From: Clostridia bacterium
GTDB taxonomy: Bacteria > Bacillota > Clostridia > Oscillospirales > Acutalibacteraceae
Reading direction: 5' to 3'
NCBI GenBank assembly: GCA_017454815.1
Contig: JAFTCG010000067.1
Coordinates: forward strand, 1 to 41,985
DNA length: 41,985 bases
Part shown: piece by piece, positions 8,887 to 15,633 of the stretch
How positions within the stretch are numbered: position 1 is the first letter of the stretch
How the letters are laid out: every line of letters begins with the position of its first letter
Made by a program: the position numbers and the translations under genes
The notes under the pieces: model-generated
The model's database searches: none
The model's input: only the letters and a program-made list of their open reading frames with translations
Told to the model about the DNA's origin: nothing

Positions 8887-9891
8887 TCAAAGGCTGTCGA
8901 TCATATCGGCTATATCTTCTTTTGTATGTTTTTCGATCACATAACTGCCAATTTTATCGACCCTGATAACTGTTATCACTGCGCCGTCGAATTTTTTGTC
9001 GTGGAATGCGTTTTCCAAAGCCCTCTCCTTGTCGAAAGGAACTGTCAGAGGGAGCGAAAGCTTGTTGAGGACGCGCGCGAGCCTTTGCCTGACTTCGCCT
9101 TCGCACAGCGCGTACATACCAACCGCTACGCATTCGCCGTGATAGATCTCGCCGTTTTCAAAGCACGATTCGATCGCATGACCCAACGTGTGACCGAAAT
9201 TCAGGACTTTTCTCAAACCCGCTTCCTTCTCGTCTTTTTCGACGACGTCTTTTTTGAGCTCGATGCTTCTTGTGATGATCTTTTCAATGTTTTCCCGAAC
9301 GTCGCCTTTTTCGATCAACTCAAAAAGCTCTTCATCAAACGTCATCGCCATTTTCACGCTTTCGGCAAGGCCGTTTGAAAAATGTCGTTGCGGGAGCGTT
9401 TTAAGAGTGTCGAGATCAACGATAACCTTTTTCGGCTGGTAGAACGCGCCGACGGTGTTCTTGTATGAGCCGAAATCTATCGCCGTTTTTCCGCCGACGG
9501 ACGAATCCACCTGGGACAAAACTGTGGTCGGGACGTTGTAAAAATCGACGCCCCTCATGTAAGTTGCGGCGGCAAACCCCGAAAGGTCGCCCACAACTCC
9601 TCCGCCGACCGCGACGACGGCATCCGTCCTGGTGAACTCTTTTTTCAGCATTGTTTCAAGCAGGAGCTTGTAGTTTTCAAAATTCTTGCTTTTTTCGCCC
9701 TGAGGGATCGTGAGCGTGAAAGCCTCTTTGCAGGAGGAAGCGACCGTCCTTGCGTACTCCTGCGGCACACCGCTGTCGGTGACGATGAGGACTTTCCTTT
9801 GCAAATTTGCAAGCTCGCCGATTTTTTCAAGCAGTCCCCTGCTCGTCACAACGTCGTAGCTTCGCTCTTTTATGTCGACTTTTATTATCAT
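8887..9891 (-). CDS. aroB: 3-dehydroquinate synthase
   Basis: Cyclises DAHP to 3-dehydroquinate using NAD and a divalent metal. Motifs seen: IPQGEKSKNFE, VGGGVVGDLSGFAAATYMRG (nucleotide binding), PTTVLSQVDSSVGGKTAID, the metal-binding NGLAESVKMA, and FGHTLGHAIE with HGECVAVGM. Length (334) matches the family. The ATG at 9891 follows GGAAGGTGA; a GTG three codons earlier (9900) overlaps the pheA stop and is the alternative. Lies between pheA and aroC with gaps of a few nucleotides. Confidence 0.94.
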   Translation of the reverse strand: MIIKVDIKERSYDVVTSRGLLEKIGELANLQRKVLIVTDSGVPQEYARTVASSCKEAFTLTIPQGEKSKNFENYKLLLETMLKKEFTRTDAVVAVGGGVVGDLSGFAAATYMRGVDFYNVPTTVLSQVDSSVGGKTAIDFGSYKNTVGAFYQPKKVIVDLDTLKTLPQRHFSNGLAESVKMAMTFDEELFELIEKGDVRENIEKIITRSIELKKDVVEKDEKEAGLRKVLNFGHTLGHAIESCFENGEIYHGECVAVGMYALCEGEVRQRLARVLNKLSLPLTVPFDKERALENAFHDKKFDGAVITVIRVDKIGSYVIEKHTKEDIADMIDSL

Positions 9892-9896
9892 TTCGC

Positions 9897-10988
9897 TCAC
9901 CTTCCGAGATCAACAGTGTCGCTGTAATAGCCTGCGATTTTCAGCCTTTCGCATTGCTCGGACAGCTCGCCGAGCATTTTTTCAAGCTTTTCGTCGCTGA
10001 TGTCGCATTCTGTTTCGATGAAGAAATAGCACTGCCACGCGGGCTCCTTCATCGGACGGCTGCGAAGAGACAGCATGTTGCAGCCGTATTTGCCCAAGAC
10101 GTTGATCGCCTTCGCCAAAGCACCGGCGACCTGCTTGACGGAGAAAAGGAGTATCATCCTTCCGCTCCGGGTGCGCTCATTGGAGCTTCGGGACAGCACC
10201 GCAAATTTCGTCGCGTTGGCTGAGCTCTCGTTGATGTCGTGGTCGATCACCTCAAGGCCGTATATCTGAGCTGTTTCCCTGCTCGCGATGGCGGCGACGG
10301 ATCTGTCGTTTCTTTCGAGAACGTCCTTTGCCGCGATCGCCGTGTTGACCGATTCAGTCGTTTTGCAGCCCATTCTGCGAAGATATTCCGCACACTGTGC
10401 GAGCGCCTGCGGATGGCTCACTACCTCTTTTATGTCCTCTTTTTTGCTTCCCTTGATCCCGAGAAGATTCTGGGTTATTTTCAAAGAATAAACGCCGTTG
10501 ACGTATAGCGAGCCGCTGAAGATGAGGTCAATGACCTGCCCCACTTCGCCCGCAAAGCTGTTTTCGATCGGCAAAACGCAGCAGTCACATTCGCCGTTTT
10601 CAACGCTTTTGTACGCCTGGGCAAAGCTGCCGAAAGAGACTTTTTCGCCATCGGGGAATATCCTCTTTGAGGCGACGTCGGCAAATGCGCCCGCAACCCC
10701 GGAAAAGGCGACCTTCATCCCTTTGAGAAGTCTGCTCTGATATTTCTTCGACAGCTCCATGTTGTTGCGCAGGAATGCGGCATAGTATTCCCGAAGCGTC
10801 CGGTCTTCAACGAGCTTGGAATTCTTTTCGATCACTGCGTTTTCACGTATCGGGTCGTACACCTGCAGGCCTTTTTCGCGCTTAAACTGAGCGACGACCT
10901 CCGAAGCCTTCATCCTCTCGACAAAGAGCTTCGCCATCTCGCTGTCTATCCTGTCGATTTCCTGCCTTGCCTTGTCAATCTTGTTCAT
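9897..10988 (-). CDS. pheA: Chorismate mutase / prephenate dehydratase (P-protein)
   Basis: Channels chorismate through prephenate to phenylpyruvate. The 363-residue chain has three parts. Residues about 1-85 are an AroQ-type chorismate mutase (DKARQEIDRIDSEMAKLF, FKREKGLQVYDPIRE). Residues about 90-275 are the prephenate dehydratase, with CCVLPIENSFAGEV and the signature SSANATKFAVLSR, which has Lys where TRF is usual. A C-terminal ACT domain (VAGALAKAINVLGKYG, SLRSRPM) indicates Phe feedback. The ATG at 10988 is preferred; a GTG at 10997 is in frame. First structural gene after the attenuator, with about 130 nt between the terminator U-tract and the start. Confidence 0.94.
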   Translation of the reverse strand: MNKIDKARQEIDRIDSEMAKLFVERMKASEVVAQFKREKGLQVYDPIRENAVIEKNSKLVEDRTLREYYAAFLRNNMELSKKYQSRLLKGMKVAFSGVAGAFADVASKRIFPDGEKVSFGSFAQAYKSVENGECDCCVLPIENSFAGEVGQVIDLIFSGSLYVNGVYSLKITQNLLGIKGSKKEDIKEVVSHPQALAQCAEYLRRMGCKTTESVNTAIAAKDVLERNDRSVAAIASRETAQIYGLEVIDHDINESSANATKFAVLSRSSNERTRSGRMILLFSVKQVAGALAKAINVLGKYGCNMLSLRSRPMKEPAWQCYFFIETECDISDEKLEKMLGELSEQCERLKIAGYYSDTVDLGR

Positions 10989-11123
10989 TACCGTCACAGC
11001 CTTTCAAGAAAGCGTCTGCGGAGCAGAATGCCGCTTTCGATCCCGCCGTCGCCTTTACCTGAAGGGCAAAACCGCGGGCGTTTAAAAATCCATTTTCCAA
11101 TAGGAAGCGAGCAGTTTCCTGTT

Positions 11124-11170
11124 AAATAAAAATAAAGCCACCGCTTAGCATATAAGAACGTAAGCGGTGG
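11124..11170 (-). terminator. Attenuator terminator upstream of pheA
   Basis: On the minus strand CCACCGCTTA and TAAGCGGTGG form a perfect 10-bp, GC-rich stem with a 13-nt loop, followed by CTTTATTTTTATTT. It lies 22 nt after the leader-peptide stop and before pheA, so it can only act as a conditional terminator for the aro operon. Confidence 0.88.
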
Positions 11171-11227
11171 TCATTGCTCAAAACATAAGACTCAATCGAA
11201 GTCCTGCATAACGCAACAATCCATCGC
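11164..11227 (-). promoter_or_regulatory. Antiterminator pairing of the aro attenuator
   Basis: In RNA sense, GCGAUGGAUUGUUGC (11227-11213, leader codons 12-16) can pair with GCAAUGACCACCGC (11177-11164). There are six pairs in the GCGAUGG/CCACCGC part around one A-C mismatch, a small internal loop, and five pairs in GUUGC/GCAAU. The second arm includes most of the 5' half of the terminator stem, so the two folds exclude each other. The first arm starts three codons after the aromatic codon cluster, where a stalled ribosome would largely leave it free. The fold is drawn by eye and no energy was computed. Confidence 0.72.
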
Positions 11228-11260
11228 ATTTGTAAAGAAATACCAATAATTGCTGAACAT
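11192..11260 (-). CDS. Aromatic amino-acid leader peptide of the aro operon
   Basis: A 22-codon ORF with a strong GGAGG site 9 nt before its ATG. It begins MFSNYWYFFTNAMDCCVM and ends QDFD. Seven of 22 residues are aromatic: Phe 2, 8, 9 and 21; Tyr 5 and 7; Trp 6. Codons 5-9 (UAU UGG UAU UUC UUU) form an unbroken aromatic run. It is followed by mutually exclusive antiterminator and terminator folds, the architecture of ribosome-mediated attenuation known from trp, phe and his operons. Here one peptide reports all three aromatic tRNAs. Stalling at codons 5-9 should favour the antiterminator; free translation should allow termination. No function of the peptide itself is implied. Confidence 0.87.
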   Translation of the reverse strand: MFSNYWYFFTNAMDCCVMQDFD

Positions 11261-11289
11261 CACACAGTTCCTCCAAAAAGTTTTTCTAT

Positions 11290-11318
11290 ATTTTACAACC
11301 TTTTTCACCTTTTGTCAA
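11290..11318 (-). promoter_or_regulatory. Sigma-A promoter of the aro operon
   Basis: Minus-strand TTGACA (11318-11313), 17-nt spacer, TAAAAT (11295-11290). A start near 11283 would give a transcript whose leader-peptide ribosome site begins within about 15 nt of the 5' end. Confidence 0.85.
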
Positions 11319-11396
11319 TAGCAAACGGGGAAATCTTTTTGGTTTGTGAAAAAAAGAAAACGGGGACGGAGAAAACCCGTCCCGAGATTATAAATA

Positions 11397-11729
11397 TCAC
11401 TTTCCTGAAGAGGCATCGGCATATACGTGTTCTCCCGGCATTACATAGCCGAGCTCGCCCCTCGCGATTCGCTCAAGCTCCTCGTCGCTGATACCGTTTT
11501 GGATCTGATCGGCGAGCTTGGTATTCTCCTCAAGCTGCTGCTCATACTGCGCGCTGATCTGCTCAAGCTGCTGTTTTTTCTCCTTGATCTCGATATGCTG
11601 GTGAGTCCACATAATGACAAGATAGCAAACGCAAACGACGATCGAAAAACAAAGTATGAAACTGAACTTGCGTTTCGGTTTTGCATTATTGCCGCTCAAC
11701 TGCACTACCCCCATCTCTGATGCTGTCAC
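11397..11729 (-). CDS. divIC: DivIC/FtsB-like septum formation initiator
   Basis: Small bitopic cell-division protein that forms a complex with FtsL and DivIB-type proteins at the septum. The 110 residues show a short cytoplasmic Lys/Arg-rich start, one membrane helix at about 22-41, a coiled coil at about 43-85 (IEIKEKKQQLEQISAQYEQQ), and the family end ELERIARGELGYVMPGEHVY. It follows yabQ by 38 nt, the gene order known for the divIC locus of spore formers. The start is uncertain: GTG at 11729 with a weak GAG site, or ATG at 11714 with no clear site. Confidence 0.85.
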   Translation of the reverse strand: MTASEMGVVQLSGNNAKPKRKFSFILCFSIVVCVCYLVIMWTHQHIEIKEKKQQLEQISAQYEQQLEENTKLADQIQNGISDEELERIARGELGYVMPGEHVYADASSGK

Positions 11730-11767
11730 GAGATCACTCGTTTAACACATCCATTATACAACAAAAT

Positions 11768-12226
11768 CTATTCCTCTTTCAAGTGTTTTTTTAAATTATT
11801 TTTACTTTTTTTCCTGTTTTTGCTGCATTTTTTTGTCAAAGCGACGATGGTTTGCGTTATTTTTTTCGCAAACCTTCCTAAAGCTTTGGAAACCGCATCG
11901 AAAAAGCTCTTAAAGGCAAGGATGATCCTCGCCGCCGCGCGTCTGAAAACGCATCCGAGCGAAAAGAGATAAATCACAAAACCGACGCTGATACCGAACA
12001 CGACGTAGAACGCAAACTTCCCCCTGCACGAACCGAGGACAAATATCACGCTCATGAACGCCGCCGAGATCGCAAACACAACGTCGAACAAAGCGGCTTT
12101 CTTCTTCCCGTTATAAACGGCGAGCCTGAACGCACCCGTCAGATCGTACAACATCCCCAGGATGAATCCGAAGCCCATCGAATAGAAGAACTCCCTCGTC
12201 TGGTAGGCAAGCGTGTCTATATACAT
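11768..12226 (-). CDS. yabQ: Spore cortex protein YabQ
   Basis: The 152-residue membrane protein has several hydrophobic segments (about 14-34, 45-65 and 70-92) and the YabQ-like start QTREFFYSMGFGFILGMLYDL. In Bacillus, YabQ is made in the mother cell and is needed for cortex formation; that role is transferred by family. The C-terminal 50 residues are very Lys-rich and low in complexity, probably cytoplasmic. It lies 13 nt after yabP and before divIC. The ATG has a GAGG site 7 nt upstream. Confidence 0.85.
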   Translation of the reverse strand: MYIDTLAYQTREFFYSMGFGFILGMLYDLTGAFRLAVYNGKKKAALFDVVFAISAAFMSVIFVLGSCRGKFAFYVVFGISVGFVIYLFSLGCVFRRAAARIILAFKSFFDAVSKALGRFAKKITQTIVALTKKCSKNRKKSKNNLKKHLKEE

Positions 12227-12239
12227 TTTCTACCTCGGA

Positions 12240-12518
12240 TCATTTGAATATCCTTCCGAAAAAGCTCTCTTTTTTCCGGTCGACATCGTCGGTGTAGACG
12301 AGCGCATAGATCGATCCCTCGATCATCAGCTCCCCCGTCTCGACGCTCAGCTTGTTGATGTGCAGATCGTTCCCGCGAACGGTCAGCTCGCCGAGCTCGG
12401 TGTAGATTATCATCGTCTCCTCGTCGAAGCTGTCGACGTCCTTCACTCCCGTGACGCTCAGCTTTTTCCTGTCCTCCAAAACGAGATTCTGCGGCATTTT
12501 GATTTTGTTTTCTTCCAT
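12240..12518 (-). CDS. yabP: Sporulation protein YabP
   Basis: A 92-residue soluble protein matching the YabP/YqfC family: a start like MPQNLVLEDRKKLSVTGV, a FDEETMIIYTELGELTVRG strand region, and IEGSIYALVYTDD. The family is linked to spore development, with unclear biochemistry. I chose the ATG at 12518 (AAGGA site 10 nt upstream). An in-frame extension to 12578 runs through the terminator hairpin at 12537-12586 and is not credible. It forms a pair with yabQ. Its usual upstream neighbour, the S4 gene rqcP, is displaced 2.5 kb away by the protease gene. Confidence 0.87.
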   Translation of the reverse strand: MEENKIKMPQNLVLEDRKKLSVTGVKDVDSFDEETMIIYTELGELTVRGNDLHINKLSVETGELMIEGSIYALVYTDDVDRKKESFFGRIFK

Positions 12519-12536
12519 ATCCGGCCCGTCCTTTTT

Positions 12537-12586
12537 CAAAAAAAATAACCTTTGGTAGAAATATATGATTCCTACCAAAGGGTTAT
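12537..12586 (-). terminator. Strong terminator between protease gene and yabP
   Basis: On the minus strand ATAACCCTTTGGTAG and CTACCAAAGGTTAT form a stem of about 13 bp with one bulged base, followed immediately by a run of at least eight T. It ends the protease transcript 20 nt before the yabP start. Confidence 0.88.
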
Positions 12587-12675
12587 TACTTTATGTTCGG
12601 ATCAGTTTTTTTGGGAAGACGTTTGGTTGCGGACGGAAATGACTTCTTCCGGTCGGTAAAACTATCCGCTTTGTT

Positions 12676-14850
12676 TTATGCAAACCAGACCCAGATCGGG
12701 AACGTTACGATTTCAAGAAGGAAGAACACCAACCTGAACGGCAAGAACAAAAGATTGGGTATCGATATGCTGAACGAAAAGTGTGTGCCACCGCCGCCGT
12801 TCTCTTTCCAAACGGCATAAAACGTAGTATCGCCATTTACTTCAACCAATCGTCCCGGGGATATCAGTGTTGCGTCCTTGCCTGCATTTTTATCCTGGGA
12901 CCAACCGAGGAATTCATATCCGCTCCTGGTCGGTTTATTCGTCGAGAGATTTCCTTGTGCAGTTTTGTCCCAGACTGCATAGAATTCAGTGTCCGACGTC
13001 GGTTTATATGAGTCGCCGCACTTGAATGCAACCGTGGATGCACTGCTGTTATATGACCATCCCTTGCAGGTAACTTTAAAGTCCTGACTTGACGGAGCGT
13101 TGCTTCCGCCGTTTGCGTCATAAGTGACCTTGAAATTCTTTGTCGGCGTCGGCAAAGTTATGCTGTTGCCCGGCGCAACGGATTCAACTGAATTTGAAAC
13201 CGATCCGCCTTTAGCGTCGAAGGAAACTTTATATGACGACGGCGTCGGGGTGTCGGAAGTGTATGCGTTGATGAACGCATTGTTCAAAGTCTTGTCCTTA
13301 ACTTTTTTTGTGTCAACAAAAGTACCGTTCACTTTCAGGAAGCTTTCTCCCGCATTTGAATCATATTCAAAATTGAACTCTTCATATCCGTCGTCGGGAT
13401 ATTCTTCACAAAGTTTTTGCATGCTTCCCTCAAATGGGTAAAGCAAAAAACCATCGCCCGAAGGATCAGCCGAAATTTTAACGGCAACAAGATAACGTTC
13501 ATCAGCAGAAAGATTTACCGGATTGTTTAATTTGATCGTATGGTATCCATGGTAGTCTGCTGTTCCGGACGTCGTGCAGCTGTTGACAAGCGTTCCGGTA
13601 GTATATCCATCGGCGCCCTTGGAAAGATGCCTATACACCTTTATCGTATAACTCACGTTTTCCTGAAGCGTCCAGATTCCGACAGCCTTCAACGTTTCGG
13701 GATTCTTTGTTGTGAATGCATTGGCGTATTCCATGCTAAGATTTTCTGTTTCATAATTGATGACTACTCCGGGCACATAATTGTATCCGTTGTAGGACCT
13801 GACATGATCATAGTTTGACGTTTTTTCTACGTCAAGCGAAACAACGGTTTGAATGCCTTCGTCGTAGTATGACAGCCACATGTAACCATTTGAATAGTAA
13901 TCTGTTCCGTGGCTGTTTTTGACAAGCCACGCACCGTTTTTTGACGGTATATCTCCTGTCATTGATTCAAAATTGTACTTTGAAATGCTGTCGTCCCAGC
14001 CTATGATTGCAATTTCATGATTTGCATAAATTCCTTCGTCTTGATCTTTGTTTGCATAATAGTATGATTCGTTATTTAAGTTATAATCATCATGATAATA
14101 TGAAGCGTCAACAGAACCATTGTTCATGATCGCCGTTTTGATTTCCTTCATTCTACTTATGCAGTCTTCGTTCGAATAGGCAATACATTCCGCGGACTGA
14201 AGATGTGCATACGATGCCGTTCTCTCCGATTCGGAATAATGACCGTTATTTTCCATATTCTCGCTGTCATAAGGAGCGTTCTCTTCCAATTCGGCTCCCC
14301 AATAGTTGATCAGGGTTGTGGAAGACAAATACCAGTTCCCTCCGTATCCGTACGGGCCATTCTCATCTGTATTGTCGTAAAGAGTATTTACTCCGTCGTT
14401 GAGCGTTGAATCCTTTTTGCTTGAGAACCATACAAGATGATCTTCCGAAAAGTCTGTGTTTGTCTTCTTGCCGTAACCTTTTTTGATGAAATTGGATTCG
14501 ACGTTGCTTATTGCGCCGAAAGCCCAGCAAACGCCGCCATTGCCCTGATCTTTTACGGGCGTGACATAACCTTTGCTTCTCGAATCGTACGACGAAGGAA
14601 GAGACGCTGATTTGCCGAAAGTCGGTTTTCTGTCAACCGTTGGTTTCAAAACGTTTCCGTCCTCGTCATAAATGACCCTGCTGATTTCGCCTCCCGAAAC
14701 GACAAAATCGTATTTAAGCTTTTTGGACGAACCGTCCGTAGCGTCAATGTTGTTTTCGCTACCGGCGGCAAAACCCGAAACAGCAAAGCTGGACGTTGCG
14801 AATATAAACGTCAAAATAATACATAAAGCTTTCCCGGATATTTTTTTCAT
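12676..14850 (-). CDS. Secreted papain-like (C1) cysteine protease with lectin-like and InlB-type repeats
   Basis: The 724-residue protein starts at the ATG at 14850 (AGGAGA site); a longer frame to 14934 lacks support. A signal peptide (1-30) is followed by a C1 peptidase core. Gln102 with Cys108 sit in DQGNGGVCWAFGA, His278 in NHEIAIIGWDD, and Asn312 in WLVKNSHGTDYY, so the catalytic set is intact. No papain-type inhibitory propeptide is evident. Next comes a beta domain like the lectin-like domain of such peptidases (about 375-510), then two InlB B-repeat-like units ending FYAVWD and FYAVWK. A hydrophobic, aromatic C-terminus (about 700-724) may anchor it. It sits between rqcP and yabP with its own terminator, as an insertion into a conserved cluster. 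Substrate unknown. Confidence 0.88.
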   Translation of the reverse strand: MKKISGKALCIILTFIFATSSFAVSGFAAGSENNIDATDGSSKKLKYDFVVSGGEISRVIYDEDGNVLKPTVDRKPTFGKSASLPSSYDSRSKGYVTPVKDQGNGGVCWAFGAISNVESNFIKKGYGKKTNTDFSEDHLVWFSSKKDSTLNDGVNTLYDNTDENGPYGYGGNWYLSSTTLINYWGAELEENAPYDSENMENNGHYSESERTASYAHLQSAECIAYSNEDCISRMKEIKTAIMNNGSVDASYYHDDYNLNNESYYYANKDQDEGIYANHEIAIIGWDDSISKYNFESMTGDIPSKNGAWLVKNSHGTDYYSNGYMWLSYYDEGIQTVVSLDVEKTSNYDHVRSYNGYNYVPGVVINYETENLSMEYANAFTTKNPETLKAVGIWTLQENVSYTIKVYRHLSKGADGYTTGTLVNSCTTSGTADYHGYHTIKLNNPVNLSADERYLVAVKISADPSGDGFLLYPFEGSMQKLCEEYPDDGYEEFNFEYDSNAGESFLKVNGTFVDTKKVKDKTLNNAFINAYTSDTPTPSSYKVSFDAKGGSVSNSVESVAPGNSITLPTPTKNFKVTYDANGGSNAPSSQDFKVTCKGWSYNSSASTVAFKCGDSYKPTSDTEFYAVWDKTAQGNLSTNKPTRSGYEFLGWSQDKNAGKDATLISPGRLVEVNGDTTFYAVWKENGGGGTHFSFSISIPNLLFLPFRLVFFLLEIVTFPIWVWFA

Positions 14851-14997
14851 TTTGATCTTCTCCTTTTTCTTTGTTTTGTTGGAAGCAAATGTGCTTCGTG
14901 CAGATTGGCTTTTTTCTTTTCCCAAACAGGACAACCGTTCCGTTAGTTTAAGGCAGCATCACCTCACCCGGTATTAAAATATTGAAAACAGTTTGCA

Positions 14998-15240
14998 TCA
15001 TTTCAGCATCCTGTACATCAGCGCGGCGTCGTTTTTGGTGGCGTACTCGTTGACAGAGACTACCTCAAACCTTGTCAGGTTTGCGCCCATTTGTATCTCC
15101 ACCACGTCGCCGACCTTGACGTCGTACGACGCTCTTGCAACCTTGCCGTTGACGGTCACATGCTTCGCGTCGCACACCTCGTTGGCAACGGTGCGCCGTT
15201 TGATTATTCTGGAAACTTTAAGGTATTTGTCAAGTCTCAT
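14998..15240 (-). CDS. rqcP: S4-domain RNA-binding protein RqcP (YabO)
   Basis: The 80 residues are essentially one S4 domain: MRLDKYLKVSRIIKRRTVANE, then VTVNGKVARASYDVKVGDVVEI. RqcP works with RqcH in adding C-terminal alanine tails to peptides stuck on large ribosomal subunits; this is assigned by family. A GGAGG site lies 5 nt before the ATG. It follows hup and a terminator hairpin, so it may be partly separated from the upstream genes. In many Firmicutes yabP follows directly; here the protease gene intervenes. Confidence 0.88.
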   Translation of the reverse strand: MRLDKYLKVSRIIKRRTVANEVCDAKHVTVNGKVARASYDVKVGDVVEIQMGANLTRFEVVSVNEYATKNDAALMYRMLK

Positions 15241-15262
15241 GTTGACCTCCTGCTACAAAGCG

Positions 15263-15297
15263 AAAAAACGAGGGAGAAGCCGCGTTCAGCTTCTCCC
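15263..15297 (-). terminator. Terminator between hup and rqcP
   Basis: A perfect 9-bp stem, GGGAGAAGC / GCTTCTCCC, with an 8-nt loop is followed on the minus strand by TCG and a six-T run. It lies directly after the hup stop. Partial readthrough into rqcP is likely because rqcP has no visible promoter of its own. Confidence 0.85.
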
Positions 15298-15311
15298 GTA
15301 GTTCACAGGAA

Positions 15312-15584
15312 TCAGTTCAAAGAATCTTTGAGGGCTTTACCTGCTTTGAATGCCGGAACTTTTGTTGCAGGGAAAGTCATTGTTTCGCCCGTTCTCGGGT
15401 TACGTCCCTGTTTTTCAGCTCTTGCGCGAACTTCGAATGTACCGAAACCGATGAGCTGAACTTTGTCGTCTGCCTTGAGAGCATCTTCGATGCTGCCGAT
15501 CACTGCTGCAACAGCTTTTTCTGCGTCTTTCTTGCTGAGTTCAGCCTTCTGAGCAACTGCTGCGATCAATTCTGTCTTATTCAT
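15312..15584 (-). CDS. hup: HU-family DNA-binding protein
   Basis: A typical 90-residue bacterial [48 protein letters not shown] (beta arm with the RNPxTG signature) and a C-terminal helix FKAGKALKD. Binds DNA non-specifically as a dimer and compacts the nucleoid. A GGAGGAAG site precedes the ATG. Framed by a small hairpin upstream (15616-15633) and a strong terminator downstream, so its high expression may be set independently of the operon. Confidence 0.95.
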   Translation of the reverse strand: MNKTELIAAVAQKAELSKKDAEKAVAAVIGSIEDALKADDKVQLIGFGTFEVRARAEKQGRNPRTGETMTFPATKVPAFKAGKALKDSLN

Positions 15585-15615
15585 TTTTCTTCCTCCATAT
15601 TTGGAAATTTTATTT

Positions 15616-15633
15616 ATAACACTCTCGTGTTAT
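15616..15633 (-). promoter_or_regulatory. GAGA-tetraloop hairpin upstream of hup
   Basis: ATAACAC-GAGA-GTGTTAT on the minus strand: a perfect 7-bp stem closed by a GNRA-type tetraloop, touching the mazG stop codon and followed by AAATAAAATTT. It lies in the 48-nt gap before hup. It could be a weak terminator, an mRNA processing or stability element for hup, or an operator; the sequence does not decide. Confidence 0.45.

Noticed and set aside
8873..8890. TTG start for aroC giving six more residues
   Set aside because: It lies within the GGAGGTGA ribosome site that serves the ATG at 8872.
14851..14997. Possible riboswitch upstream of the protease (GGTGAGGTGATGCTGCC region)
   Set aside because: No match to a class I know and no terminator or sequestering pairing found between it and the start codon.
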